Assembly: GCF_000734895.2 (NCBI RefSeq)
Contig: NZ_CP011382.1
Location: forward strand, 5,682,700 to 5,746,699
Length of the DNA: 64,000 nt
Source: Calothrix sp. 336/3
GTDB taxonomy: Bacteria; Cyanobacteriota; Cyanobacteriia; Cyanobacteriales; Nostocaceae
Direction: 5' to 3'
Both the position numbers and the translations under genes were made by a program. Under the pieces are notes generated by a model. That model was not told the DNA's origin. It saw only the letters and a program-made list of their open reading frames with translations, and searched no databases. Shown piece by piece: positions 27,662 to 35,931 of this stretch; the first letter of the stretch is position 1; every line of letters begins with the position of its first letter.

Positions 27662-28204
27662 TCATTCTTTCTTGTGTTTTTTCCCTGGAACTACATCAAA
27701 CTCAAAAGCACCAATTTTCTCATCATTAATATATACCTCAATTGTGTGCTTTCCCACAGGGTCACCAGGTGCAAGTTTCCAGGAATTTTTCACCAAACCA
27801 TTTTTCACGTATACAGTTCTAGTAGTAATTGCTTCTTTACCATCCTTAGATAAAGAGAAATCTTCCCCATTTTCAGTTCCCCAGCTTTCCGGGGGTTTGG
27901 GTAAACGAAATATTTCTCGCCAAGTTACTGCACCTTTGTATTCTTTGAGCTTATAGTCTTTAAGGTAAATTTGCCAACCATAGGCAATACCCTCTTCTAA
28001 GGGAACTTTTTTGGTGGGAATAAAAGTATATTTACCATTTTTATCGTCTCTAAATACACCAAATTCGATTTTTTTGACCTTGATAGTTTTGGAAACATGG
28101 GACTCAGCAGCTGCGACAGGAGTGGGAGTAACTTCTAAAGCAAAGCTGGGCAAAATAAAGCCAGGAATGAGGTATACACTCGCTAACCAGATAATTGGTC
28201 GCAT
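27662..28204 (-). CDS. secreted DUF3859-like protein
   Basis: The 180-residue product has a signal peptide (about 1-23, IIWLASVYLIPGFILPSFA). A single beta-rich domain of Ig-like pattern follows (IEFGVFRDD; VPLEEGIAYGWQIY; AVTWREIFRLP; KLAPGDPVGKHTIEVYIND). The layout resembles DUF3859, a family of small secreted proteins of unknown role. The tail is basic (GKKHKKE). It is on the minus strand upstream of dtd with a 138-bp gap. Confidence 0.65.
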   Translation of the reverse strand: MRPIIWLASVYLIPGFILPSFALEVTPTPVAAAESHVSKTIKVKKIEFGVFRDDKNGKYTFIPTKKVPLEEGIAYGWQIYLKDYKLKEYKGAVTWREIFRLPKPPESWGTENGEDFSLSKDGKEAITTRTVYVKNGLVKNSWKLAPGDPVGKHTIEVYINDEKIGAFEFDVVPGKKHKKE

Positions 28205-29092
28205 AAATATCTTACTATCTAAATTTATTCAACGATATTTATTGAGGCATAAATATATTTTTTTTTTCGACACGATGAAGACAGTTTTTTGGTATAATTA
28301 TTACTCGTTCAAATCAGCCTTATATTGTCTCCTCATTTCGCAACTATCCTGGTAAAAAAATTGCAACATGGAAATACTGTTCACAGTTGTTTCAATGAAG
28401 TGAAGCTATGTGATTTAATCATCAAGTGTTGCATCGTGGCTATAATAATTCATTTCAAGTTGCCCGTTACAATACCCAGTCATCCAGACTAAGCCTTGAG
28501 AAGACTGTAAATATTCACCTTTTTATGGATTATTCCCAGATAAAAATTGTCCCAAACTGAATCATCTCTTGTGCTTTTTGTCAAATAACTTTATCGGTCA
28601 GTGGTAATGAGAAAACTTGTTATGGAGGAATGGCGATCGCCCCTGCCAAATCACCAACATCAATTTCCCCAAGACTCAAAAAGATATTCTAACTATGGTA
28701 TTATGTGTTGTTTGGTGATATCAGAAATCGAAAAGATGCCCATGGAAAAAGCACCCTAGGCAAGCAGCCACTATTAAGCACACCAGCAATCAATAAAAAA
28801 CTGATTTCCCCATAGTCAACTCACCAGGAGAAAAATTTCCCCTTTCCCTTATGCCCTCTGCAAGGTAGAATGTAGATTGACAGGGTTATTGCTTTTCCCT
28901 CCAGCCACAAATTAACTGACATCTACGTTCATCGCTCCATAGCTCCGAAGGGTGGCATTTGTGTCTATCTATCATGTTAGTAACAATCAGCAAATAGTTT
29001 TTTTTCTTAAAGTATTGTTACCCACTCGTGATATGATTCAGCTGGTTGATTAAGCCGTCAACATATAATTAGCTGTACTGGTTTCAAGTCCC
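28205..29092. other. 0.9-kb gene-free region upstream of the atp operon
   Basis: No coding or RNA gene is supported. It must hold the divergent promoters of the DUF3859-like gene and the atp operon. A T-rich tract lies at about 28998-29010, ahead of the atp1 start. No convincing spaced -35/-10 pair or NtcA box (GTA-N8-TAC) was found by eye. Confidence 0.5.
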
Positions 29093-29530
29093 GTGAGCTT
29101 GTCAGACGAACCAATTGACCCCACGCCGACAATACGACAAGATACTCAATCTGGTTTTGCGGACTCAGAACCAGTAAACTCTATGCAAGAGTTCTATCAA
29201 CTCTATCGGGAGTTTTTGCTGATCACACTTGTCTTAACAGGGGTTATCTTTATCTCTGTGTGGGTATTTTACTCCCTGAACATTGCCCTCAATTATTTGC
29301 TTGGGGCGTTTACGGGTGTGGTTTACTTGAGGATGTTGGCAAAAGATGTTGAGCGGTTGAGCCAAGATAATCGACAGCTGAGTAAGACTCGGTTCGCATT
29401 ATTAGCAGTAATTATTCTCCTGTCTTCACAGTGGAATCAGCTGCAAGTTCTGCCGATATTTTTGGGGTTTCTCACCTACAAAGCGACGCTCATCATTTAT
29501 GTAGTCAAAGGGTCACTTAACCTTGACTAG
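29093..29530 (+). CDS. atp1: ATP synthase subunit I (Atp1)
   Basis: The 145-residue membrane protein has about four hydrophobic segments after a polar N-terminus (FLLITLVLTGVIFISVWVF; ALNYLLGAFTGVVYL; FALLAVIILLSSQW; LPIFLGFLTYKATLIIYVV). Subunit I heads bacterial and cyanobacterial atp operons and assists c-ring assembly or Mg uptake. The start is a GTG, typical of a poorly translated accessory subunit. It is first in the operon. Confidence 0.92.
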   Translation: MSLSDEPIDPTPTIRQDTQSGFADSEPVNSMQEFYQLYREFLLITLVLTGVIFISVWVFYSLNIALNYLLGAFTGVVYLRMLAKDVERLSQDNRQLSKTRFALLAVIILLSSQWNQLQVLPIFLGFLTYKATLIIYVVKGSLNLD

Positions 29531-29690
29531 CCATAGTTCCGACAACCTTAAAAATGCTACAAGGGAGTGTTATGAAAGGCGAGAGAATTTTGGTAGAAAC
29601 ATATCAAAAATTCTCAGGTAAGCCCAAATAAACTCCTTGCTCCTGTTCTCCAATATTAAAATTGGAGAGGTGAATTGATAGGTCGAGAAA

Positions 29691-30443
29691 ATGCTGAATT
29701 TTCTGAACATCCCCAACTCCCTTACCTTTGCCGAGTTAGAAGTGGGTCATCATTTCTACTGGCATATAGGCAATTTAAAAGTACATGGACAAGTATTTCT
29801 TGTATCCTGGTTTGTGATTGGTTTACTAGTAATTGCTTCCTTAGCTGCTACTAGAAACGTTCAGAAAATTCCCAGTGGCATCCAGAATTTAATGGAATAT
29901 GCCCTGGAATTTATTCGGGACTTAACAAAAAATCAAATTGGGGAAAAAGAATACCGTCCTTGGGTACCATTTATTGGTACTTTATTCCTGTTTATTTTCG
30001 TATCCAACTGGTCAGGAGCCTTAATCCCCTGGAAGTTAATTAAACTTCCCGAAGGAGAATTAGCCGCTCCAACCAACGACATTAACACGACTGTCGCGTT
30101 GGCATTATTAACTTCTCTAGCGTACTTCTACGCTGGTTTTGCCAAGAAGGGTTTGGGATACTTTAGAAAGTATATTGAACCAACACCCATCTTATTACCA
30201 ATTGCGATTCTAGAAGACTTCACAAAACCTCTTTCCCTGAGCTTCCGTTTATTTGGTAACATCCTAGCGGACGAATTAGTGGTAGGAGTATTGGTTTTGT
30301 TGGTTCCTCTGTTTGTACCCTTGCCAGTAATGGCATTAGGATTATTTACGAGTGCCATTCAAGCCTTAGTTTTTGCCACCCTCGCAGCAGCGTACATCCA
30401 CGAAGCGCTCGAAGGACATGGCGAAGAACATGAGGAGCATTAG
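29691..30443 (+). CDS. atpB: ATP synthase Fo subunit a
   Basis: The 250-residue protein forms the proton half-channels of thylakoid Fo. The conserved helix ILADELVVGVLVLLVPLFVP follows SLSFRLFGN, which contains the essential Arg. The C-terminal helix is FTSAIQALVFATLAAAYIHE. The His/Glu-rich end (EGHGEEHEEH) is usual. Called atpI in plastid naming. It is the second gene of the operon, 160 bp after atp1. Confidence 0.97.
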   Translation: MLNFLNIPNSLTFAELEVGHHFYWHIGNLKVHGQVFLVSWFVIGLLVIASLAATRNVQKIPSGIQNLMEYALEFIRDLTKNQIGEKEYRPWVPFIGTLFLFIFVSNWSGALIPWKLIKLPEGELAAPTNDINTTVALALLTSLAYFYAGFAKKGLGYFRKYIEPTPILLPIAILEDFTKPLSLSFRLFGNILADELVVGVLVLLVPLFVPLPVMALGLFTSAIQALVFATLAAAYIHEALEGHGEEHEEH

Positions 30444-30657
30444 AAAATTCTCCGTGGTAAATTTCCAATGATTTTATATTTGGTGTCAATCAAGTATAGG
30501 CATTGGCATTGTGAATACCAGGTAAATTGCTAAAACTTGCTCATGATGATGTAATTTTAGATTTGGGCTAATAACTGATAGTAATTTATTAGTAGTTAAC
30601 CAGCCTGAATCTGAAAATCTCAAACTGTTTTGTTGTTTTGAAATCAGGAAAATAAAC

Positions 30658-30903
30658 ATGGATCCATTAGTTTCTGCTGCTTCAGTATTAGCTGCCGCCT
30701 TAGCTATCGGTTTAGCTGCGATCGGACCTGGTATTGGACAAGGTAACGCTGCGGGTGAAGCAGTATCTGGTATTGCTCGTCAACCAGAAGCAGAAGGAAA
30801 AATTCGCGGTACTCTGCTGTTAACCTTGGCGTTCATGGAATCCTTGACCATCTACGGTCTAGTTATTGCTCTAGTATTGCTGTTTGCTAACCCATTTTCC
30901 TAG
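30658..30903 (+). CDS. atpE: ATP synthase Fo subunit c
   Basis: This 81-residue rotor subunit has two helices joined by the polar loop RQPEAEGKIRG. The proton-carrying Glu is in the second helix (AFMESLTIYGLVIAL). The N-terminal helix carries the glycine-rich packing motif GPGIGQGNAAGEAVSG. Called atpH in plastid naming. A 12-bp stem-loop follows the stop codon (30920-30946) and may set the c/b-prime ratio. Confidence 0.98.
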   Translation: MDPLVSAASVLAAALAIGLAAIGPGIGQGNAAGEAVSGIARQPEAEGKIRGTLLLTLAFMESLTIYGLVIALVLLFANPFS

Positions 30904-30919
30904 GTTCGGCAATTAGCCA

Positions 30920-30947
30920 GTAGAGGCGTTGGTAACAACGTCTCTGC
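30920..30947 (+). promoter_or_regulatory. stem-loop between atpE and atpF2
   Basis: GTAGAGGCGTTG and CAACGTCTCTGC form a 12-bp stem (two G-T wobbles) with a GTAA loop, 17 bp past atpE. There is no T-run. It may stabilise the upstream atpE message or attenuate read-through, in keeping with the need for many c subunits per complex. That role is inferred. Confidence 0.6.
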
Positions 30948-31040
30948 GAATAGCAATATTATCGTCGTCAGATAAAGTCACCCCTTTGACCTGGGGAAGC
31001 GATGAAAGTTTGTTGCTATCACAGCCAAAGAGGAGAAAAA

Positions 31041-31469
31041 ATGTTTGATTTTGATGCAACTTTGCCCTTGATGGCATTGCAGTTTTTGTTATTGGCAGCT
31101 CTGTTAAATGTGATTTTCTACAAGCCAATCACCAAAGTATTAGACGATCGCAGCAACTATATCCGCACAAGCAAAGTTGATGCCCAAGAGCGTCTAGCAC
31201 AGGCTCAAAGAGTCACAAAAGATTACGAGCAGCAACTAGCAGATGCCCGCAAGCAATCTCAGGCAGTAATTGCCGCAGCTCAGGCAGAGGCACAGAAAAT
31301 TACTGCTCAGAAAATTGCTGAGGCACAACAAGAAGCTCAAGCTCAACGCGAGCAAGCTGCTCAAGAAATAGAACGGCAGAAGCAAGCGGCTTATAGTTCC
31401 TTGGAACAACAAGTAGACGCTCTGAGTAGACAGATTTTGGAAAAACTCTTGGGAGCAAACCTCGCCTGA
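31041..31469 (+). CDS. atpF2: ATP synthase Fo subunit b-prime
   Basis: The 142-residue stator subunit has one N-terminal membrane helix (LMALQFLLLAALLNVIFYKP) and a long charged Ala/Gln/Glu-rich coiled coil ending LSRQILEKLLGANLA. b and b-prime pair as a heterodimer in photosynthetic organisms. The ATG at 31041 follows the good ribosome binding site GAGGAG; an earlier in-frame ATG at 31002 would add 13 unlikely residues before the conserved MFDFDATLPLM start. Confidence 0.95.
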   Translation: MFDFDATLPLMALQFLLLAALLNVIFYKPITKVLDDRSNYIRTSKVDAQERLAQAQRVTKDYEQQLADARKQSQAVIAAAQAEAQKITAQKIAEAQQEAQAQREQAAQEIERQKQAAYSSLEQQVDALSRQILEKLLGANLA

Positions 31470-31933
31470 TAGGGCAGACATTGATATAGCTTGTGGTCGA
31501 GCTTTCCAGGAGACGCAACAGAGCCTAGTCTCTGTGAGCGTTTTGTGCAATTTTGGATTCATTACATCCTGAACACAGGTAAGTCCCAAGCAAAAGTCAA
31601 TGATGACCAATCACTCTGAGATGGGAAGACCAAGCTCAATTTACCTAGAAAAATCAATAGTTAAGATTTTATGGGGTAGACTTCTTTCGCTTGCACTCTA
31701 TACCATTTCAAGATCATCCCAAATCCATTGGGAAAAGTCCTAGGGGTTCGGCACTTGTTCAGGGAAAATTCTGATCAAGTTAAGTGTTTAACCACAAGCA
31801 ATGCCAGTCGCTGGGAGTCGGGGAAAGCCGTCCAAGGCACTGGCTGAACTTTTCGCAAATCCCAAATAGATTAGCACTTTTTTCCCTTGGGGAAAGACAC
31901 CAGTTTAGTAGCAAGGGAGCAGCGCAGTTGTAG
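31470..31933. other. 464-bp gap inside the atp operon
   Basis: No gene is supported between atpF2 and atpF. The spacing is much longer than elsewhere in the operon (next gaps: 3, 25 and 173 bp). From memory, these genes are usually close-set in cyanobacteria. The stretch shows no terminal repeats, target duplication or strong terminator. It could hold an internal promoter or a regulatory leader. Confidence 0.55.
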
Positions 31934-32482
31934 ATGAGTATTATAGGGACAGTCTTTTTACTTGCCGCAGAAGCTGTGGCAGAGGCAGAACCCGAAGGTG
32001 GTTTCGGTCTGAACGTAGACATCCTAGAAACCAACATTATTAACCTCGGTCTTCTGATTGGCATATTATTTTACTTTGGGCGTAAAGTTTTAAGCAACAC
32101 CCTAAACGATCGCCGCTCAAATATTGAAACAGAAATTCTGACAGCCGAGAAGCAAGCTAAAGAAGCAGCAGCAGCCTTGTCAGAAGCACAGAAGAATTTG
32201 ACCCAGGCACAGGCAGAAGCAAAAAGTTTGCTAGCGGCAGCACAGGAAAACGCCGAATTAGCAAAGGCAGCCATCCTGGAACGGGCAGAAGCAGATGTGG
32301 AGAAGTTGAAGCAGGCAGCTGCCAGAGATTTAGACACAGAAACTGAACGGGCGATCGCCGAACTTAAACAGCGAGTAGTCAGCCAAGCACTGCAAAAAGC
32401 TGAGGCGCAATTGAGTTCAGGCATCACCGACAACGCCCAGCAAACATTAATAGACCGCAGTATTGCGTTACTGGGAGGGTAG
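31934..32482 (+). CDS. atpF: ATP synthase Fo subunit b
   Basis: The 182-residue stator subunit has one membrane helix (IINLGLLIGILFYFGRKVL) after an acidic, Gly-rich N-terminus (EAEPEGGFGLNVDILETN). A long Ala/Glu/Lys coiled coil follows (SNIETEILTAEKQAKEAAA and onward), ending with the delta-binding part. It sits 3 bp before atpH, so the two are tightly coupled. Confidence 0.96.
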   Translation: MSIIGTVFLLAAEAVAEAEPEGGFGLNVDILETNIINLGLLIGILFYFGRKVLSNTLNDRRSNIETEILTAEKQAKEAAAALSEAQKNLTQAQAEAKSLLAAAQENAELAKAAILERAEADVEKLKQAAARDLDTETERAIAELKQRVVSQALQKAEAQLSSGITDNAQQTLIDRSIALLGG

Positions 32483-32485
32483 AAG

Positions 32486-33040
32486 ATGCAAAGCAAAATA
32501 GCCCTAGCGGAAATTGCCCAACCCTACGCTGAAGCTCTGATGTCAGTGGCACAGTCAAACAACCTGACAGAGGAATTTGGCAGCGATATTCGCATTCTTT
32601 TAAGTCTATTGGGTAACAGTCAGGAACTACGTAGCTTTTTTGAAAATCCCTTTGTCAAGCTCGACAGCAAAAAAGCTCTGGTTAATCAGATTATGGGAGA
32701 GGGTGGCAACACCTATTTACGTAACTTCCTATTGCTGTTAGTCGATAGACGGCGGATCCAAATCCTAGAAGGCATTTGTCAGCAGTATTTAAGCTTGTTG
32801 CGTCAGTTGAATCAAACTGTCCTAGCACAAGTTATCTCAGCCGTTCCTTTAAGTGATGAACAGCAAGAGACTGTGAAACAAAAAGTCAAGGCAATGACCA
32901 ACGCCCGTGAAGTAGAATTAGACACCAGAATAGACCGTGAAATTATCGGTGGTGTAATTATTAAAGTCGGCTCCCAGGTAGTTGATGCCAGCATCCGAGG
33001 TCAACTCCGTCGCTTGTCTTTGCGTTTAAGTGGTTCCTAA
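32486..33040 (+). CDS. atpH: ATP synthase F1 subunit delta
   Basis: The 184-residue delta (OSCP) subunit joins the F1 head to the b/b-prime stalk. The N-terminal helical part has AQPYAEALMSVAQ, followed by LRSFFENPFV. The C-terminal part has the conserved IIGGVIIKVGSQVVDASIRG. Called atpD in some cyanobacterial naming. It begins 3 bp after atpF and is followed by atpA after 25 bp. Confidence 0.96.
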   Translation: MQSKIALAEIAQPYAEALMSVAQSNNLTEEFGSDIRILLSLLGNSQELRSFFENPFVKLDSKKALVNQIMGEGGNTYLRNFLLLLVDRRRIQILEGICQQYLSLLRQLNQTVLAQVISAVPLSDEQQETVKQKVKAMTNAREVELDTRIDREIIGGVIIKVGSQVVDASIRGQLRRLSLRLSGS

Positions 33041-33065
33041 ATCGATTAAAAAAATATAGAGACCC

Positions 33066-34580
33066 ATGAGTATTTCCATCAGACCAGACGAAATCAGCAG
33101 CATTATTCAACAGCAAATCGAGCAGTACGATCAAGGCGTAAAAGTCGCTAACGTCGGTACTGTATTACAAGTAGGTGACGGTATTGCCCGTGTTTATGGT
33201 TTGGATCAAGCCATGGCAGGGGAATTATTAGATTTTGAAGATGGTACCGTTGGTCTGGCTTTCAACTTGGAAGAAGACAACGTGGGTGTGGTTTTATTGG
33301 GAGATGGTCGGGAAATTCAAGAGGGTAGTTCCGTTACCGCAACAGGTAAAATTGCCCAGATTCCCGTCGGTGATGCTATGATTGGGCGCGTAGTTGACGC
33401 TTTAGGTCAACCCATCGATGGTAAAGGTGAAATCAAAACCAGCGAAACCCGCTTGATTGAATCTCCCGCACCTGGTATTGTGTCACGTCGTTCTGTTCAC
33501 GAACCGATGCAAACCGGTATCACTGCCATTGACTCCATGATTCCCGTAGGACGGGGACAACGGGAGTTGATTATCGGTGACAGACAAACCGGAAAAACCG
33601 CGATCGCCATCGACACAATTATTAACCAGAAGGAAGAAGACGTAGTTTGCGTTTACGTCGCCATCGGTCAAAAAGCTTCCACCGTAGCCAACGTTGTCCA
33701 AACCCTCCAAGACAAGGGAGCCATGGACTACACCGTAGTTGTAGCGGCTAACGCTTCTGACCCCGCAACCCTACAATTCTTCGCACCCTACACCGGTGCA
33801 TCTATTGCTGAGTACTTCATGTACAAAGGCAAAGCAACTCTGATTATCTACGATGACTTGTCTAAGCAAGCCGTAGCTTACCGTCAGATGTCCTTGCTGT
33901 TACGTCGTCCACCCGGTCGGGAAGCTTACCCCGGTGACGTATTCTACGTTCACTCCCGTTTATTGGAAAGAGCCGCCAAACTCAGCGATGATTTGGGTGG
34001 CGGTAGCATGACCGCGTTACCCATCATTGAAACCCAAGCTGGTGACGTATCTGCTTATATTCCCACCAACGTTATTTCCATCACAGATGGTCAGATTTTC
34101 CTTTCTTCTGACCTGTTCAACGCTGGTGTGCGTCCGGCAGTAAACCCCGGTATCTCCGTATCCCGTGTAGGTTCTGCGGCACAAACCAAAGCCATGAAGA
34201 AAGTTGCTGGTAAGATTAAACTGGAACTCGCCCAGTTTGACGACCTACAAGCTTTTGCCCAATTTGCTTCTGACCTAGATAAAACCACCCAAGACCAACT
34301 GGCACGGGGTGTACGTCTGCGGGAACTCTTAAAACAGCCCCAAAATTCACCCCTATCTGTATACGAGCAAGTGGCTATTTTGTATGCAGGTATTAACGGT
34401 TACTTAGATGATATCCCTGTTAACAGAGTCAGTGCCTTTACCCAAGGGTTACGTGAGTTCTTGAAGACCAGTGCTGCGGAATACACTAACAATGTGAAGA
34501 CACAAAAAGCACTTGGGGATAATGAAGAAGCGGCACTGAAAAAAGCCCTCGCTGACTTCAAAAAGACCTTTGTGGCGTAA
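33066..34580 (+). CDS. atpA: ATP synthase F1 subunit alpha
   Basis: The 504-residue alpha subunit has the P-loop GDRQTGKT, the Arg-finger region and the ATPase signature PAVNPGISVSRVGSAAQ. Length is exact. The full conserved N-terminal crown domain is present (GDGIARVYGLDQAMAGELL). It forms alternating hexamers with beta, whose gene (with epsilon) is not in this window, as expected for the split atp operons of cyanobacteria. Confidence 0.98.
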   Translation: MSISIRPDEISSIIQQQIEQYDQGVKVANVGTVLQVGDGIARVYGLDQAMAGELLDFEDGTVGLAFNLEEDNVGVVLLGDGREIQEGSSVTATGKIAQIPVGDAMIGRVVDALGQPIDGKGEIKTSETRLIESPAPGIVSRRSVHEPMQTGITAIDSMIPVGRGQRELIIGDRQTGKTAIAIDTIINQKEEDVVCVYVAIGQKASTVANVVQTLQDKGAMDYTVVVAANASDPATLQFFAPYTGASIAEYFMYKGKATLIIYDDLSKQAVAYRQMSLLLRRPPGREAYPGDVFYVHSRLLERAAKLSDDLGGGSMTALPIIETQAGDVSAYIPTNVISITDGQIFLSSDLFNAGVRPAVNPGISVSRVGSAAQTKAMKKVAGKIKLELAQFDDLQAFAQFASDLDKTTQDQLARGVRLRELLKQPQNSPLSVYEQVAILYAGINGYLDDIPVNRVSAFTQGLREFLKTSAAEYTNNVKTQKALGDNEEAALKKALADFKKTFVA

Positions 34581-34753
34581 ATAGTGCTGAGTTAATGCTG
34601 AGTGCTGAGTGGAAATCTGAGTGTCAATAGCAGAGATGAAGATACCTATCTCCCCTTGTCTACTCCGACTCAATCAAGTCAGCATTCAGCATTTTCGGTC
34701 ACCCATGATTCATCACGTGCTATGCACCGCTAGGCTAACAGCAACTTAAGAAA
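34581..34753. repeat. degenerate TGCTGAG/CTCAGCA repeats between atpA and atpG
   Basis: The 173-bp spacer has several copies of GTGCTGAGT-like units (about 34584-34615) and the complementary CAGCATTCAGCATT (about 34680-34693), so the two halves can pair loosely. Such degenerate repeats are common in heterocystous cyanobacteria. No terminator T-run is seen. Confidence 0.5.
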
Positions 34754-35701
34754 ATGGCTAACCTCAAAGTAATACGCGATCGCATTCAGTCGGTCAAAAA
34801 TACCAAAAAAATTACAGAAGCGATGCGACTCGTGGCAGCAGCACGGGTAAGACGGGCACAAGAACAGGTAATATCTACCCGTCCCTTTGCTGATCGTTTG
34901 GCGCAAGTGCTGTATGGTTTACAAACCCGTTTGCGTTTTGAAGATGCAGATTTACCCCTGTTGAAAAAACGCGCAGTCAAATCCGTTGGCTTGTTAGTGA
35001 TTTCTGGCGATCGCGGTTTATGCGGTGGCTACAATAACAACATTATCAAGCGTGCGGAAGCGCGGGCAAAAGAACTCAAAGCCGAAGGTGTAGACTATAA
35101 ATTTGTCCTTGTTGGACGGAAGGCAACTCAATACTTCCAACGTCGGGATCAACCGATAGATGCAACCTATTCTGGCTTAGAGCAAATCCCCACAGCTGCT
35201 GAGGCAACTAATATTGCCAACGAACTGCTTTCTTTGTTCCTCTCAGAGAGCGTAGACAGAATTGAGCTAGTCTACACCAAATTCGTATCCTTAGTTAGTT
35301 CTCGTCCTGTAATTCAAACTCTCCTACCCCTTGATTCCCAAGGTTTAGAAGCAGCAGACGATGAAATTTTCCGTCTGACGACTCGCGGTGGAGACTTCCA
35401 AGTAGAACGGCAAAAAATCGTTACAGAAGTTCGTCCCCTACCCCGCGATATGATTTTTGAACAGGATCCTGTACAAATTTTGGATTCTTTATTGCCTCTG
35501 TATCTCACCAACCAATTATTACGTGCTCTCCAGGAATCTGCTGCTAGTGAATTAGCTGCACGGATGACAGCGATGAGTAATGCCAGTGATAATGCGACTC
35601 AATTAATTAGTACTCTCACCCTTTCATACAACAAAGCTCGTCAAGCAGCGATTACTCAAGAACTGCTTGAGGTTGTCGGTGGTGCAGAAGCACTTACTTA
35701 A
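34754..35701 (+). CDS. atpG: ATP synthase F1 subunit gamma
   Basis: The 315-residue rotor shaft has the terminal coiled-coil helices (MANLKVIRDRIQSVKNTKKI at the start, ITQELLEVVGGAEALT at the end) and the conserved ISGDRGLCGGYN. The middle segment is longer than in E. coli, as in other photosynthetic gamma subunits, but I see no redox-active cysteine pair of the chloroplast type. Called atpC in some cyanobacterial naming. It is the last gene of this operon; a hairpin follows. Confidence 0.97.
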   Translation: MANLKVIRDRIQSVKNTKKITEAMRLVAAARVRRAQEQVISTRPFADRLAQVLYGLQTRLRFEDADLPLLKKRAVKSVGLLVISGDRGLCGGYNNNIIKRAEARAKELKAEGVDYKFVLVGRKATQYFQRRDQPIDATYSGLEQIPTAAEATNIANELLSLFLSESVDRIELVYTKFVSLVSSRPVIQTLLPLDSQGLEAADDEIFRLTTRGGDFQVERQKIVTEVRPLPRDMIFEQDPVQILDSLLPLYLTNQLLRALQESAASELAARMTAMSNASDNATQLISTLTLSYNKARQAAITQELLEVVGGAEALT

Positions 35702-35727
35702 TCTGGAAATCAAACTTTTTGATTCGT

Positions 35728-35761
35728 GGCTAATTGCTAATTTCATGATTAGCGGTTAGCC
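35728..35761 (+). terminator. terminator-like hairpin after atpG
   Basis: GGCTAATTGCTAAT and ATTAGCGGTTAGCC form a 14-bp arm (two mismatches or wobbles) with a six-base loop, 26 bp past the atpG stop codon. No clean T-run follows. Confidence 0.55.
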
Positions 35762-35803
35762 ATTTGTGTTGGAGCGATCAAAAAGAATAAATTTTGGCTA
35801 ATC

Positions 35804-35930
35804 TTATACTAATTCAATTTTGGAATGCAACTCCGGTGATTGCAAAATCTGTAAAGACGTTTCGCCGAAACGTCTCTATGTCGTCGGATCAGCGCGGGAT
35901 CTGTCACAGTCTTTTGTAGGATTGGTATAA
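35804..35930. repeat. foldback repeat A (MITE-like) left of the IS701-like element
   Basis: The ends are short inverted repeats (TTATACTAATTC at left; TTATACCAATCC read inward from the right). The middle has a near-perfect hairpin at 35855-35875 (AGACGTTTCG / CGAAACGTCT, one-base loop). The IS701-like element begins at its right edge. Confidence 0.5.
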
Positions 35931-35931
35931 T

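Noticed and set aside
28205..29092. tRNA, tmRNA, RNase P RNA or 6S RNA in the larger gaps
   Set aside because: No T-loop consensus (GGTTCRANTCC), tmRNA start or RNase P signature (GAGGAAAGTCC) was seen in this gap or in those at 4337-5117 and 16068-17287; a covariance search would be needed to exclude weaker matches.
30128..30358. Minus-strand frame opposite atpB
   Set aside because: It is a shadow of the conserved atpB coding sequence.
31470..31933. Group II intron or IS remnant in the atp gap
   Set aside because: No domain V-like hairpin, reverse transcriptase frame, inverted terminal repeats or target duplication could be found by eye.
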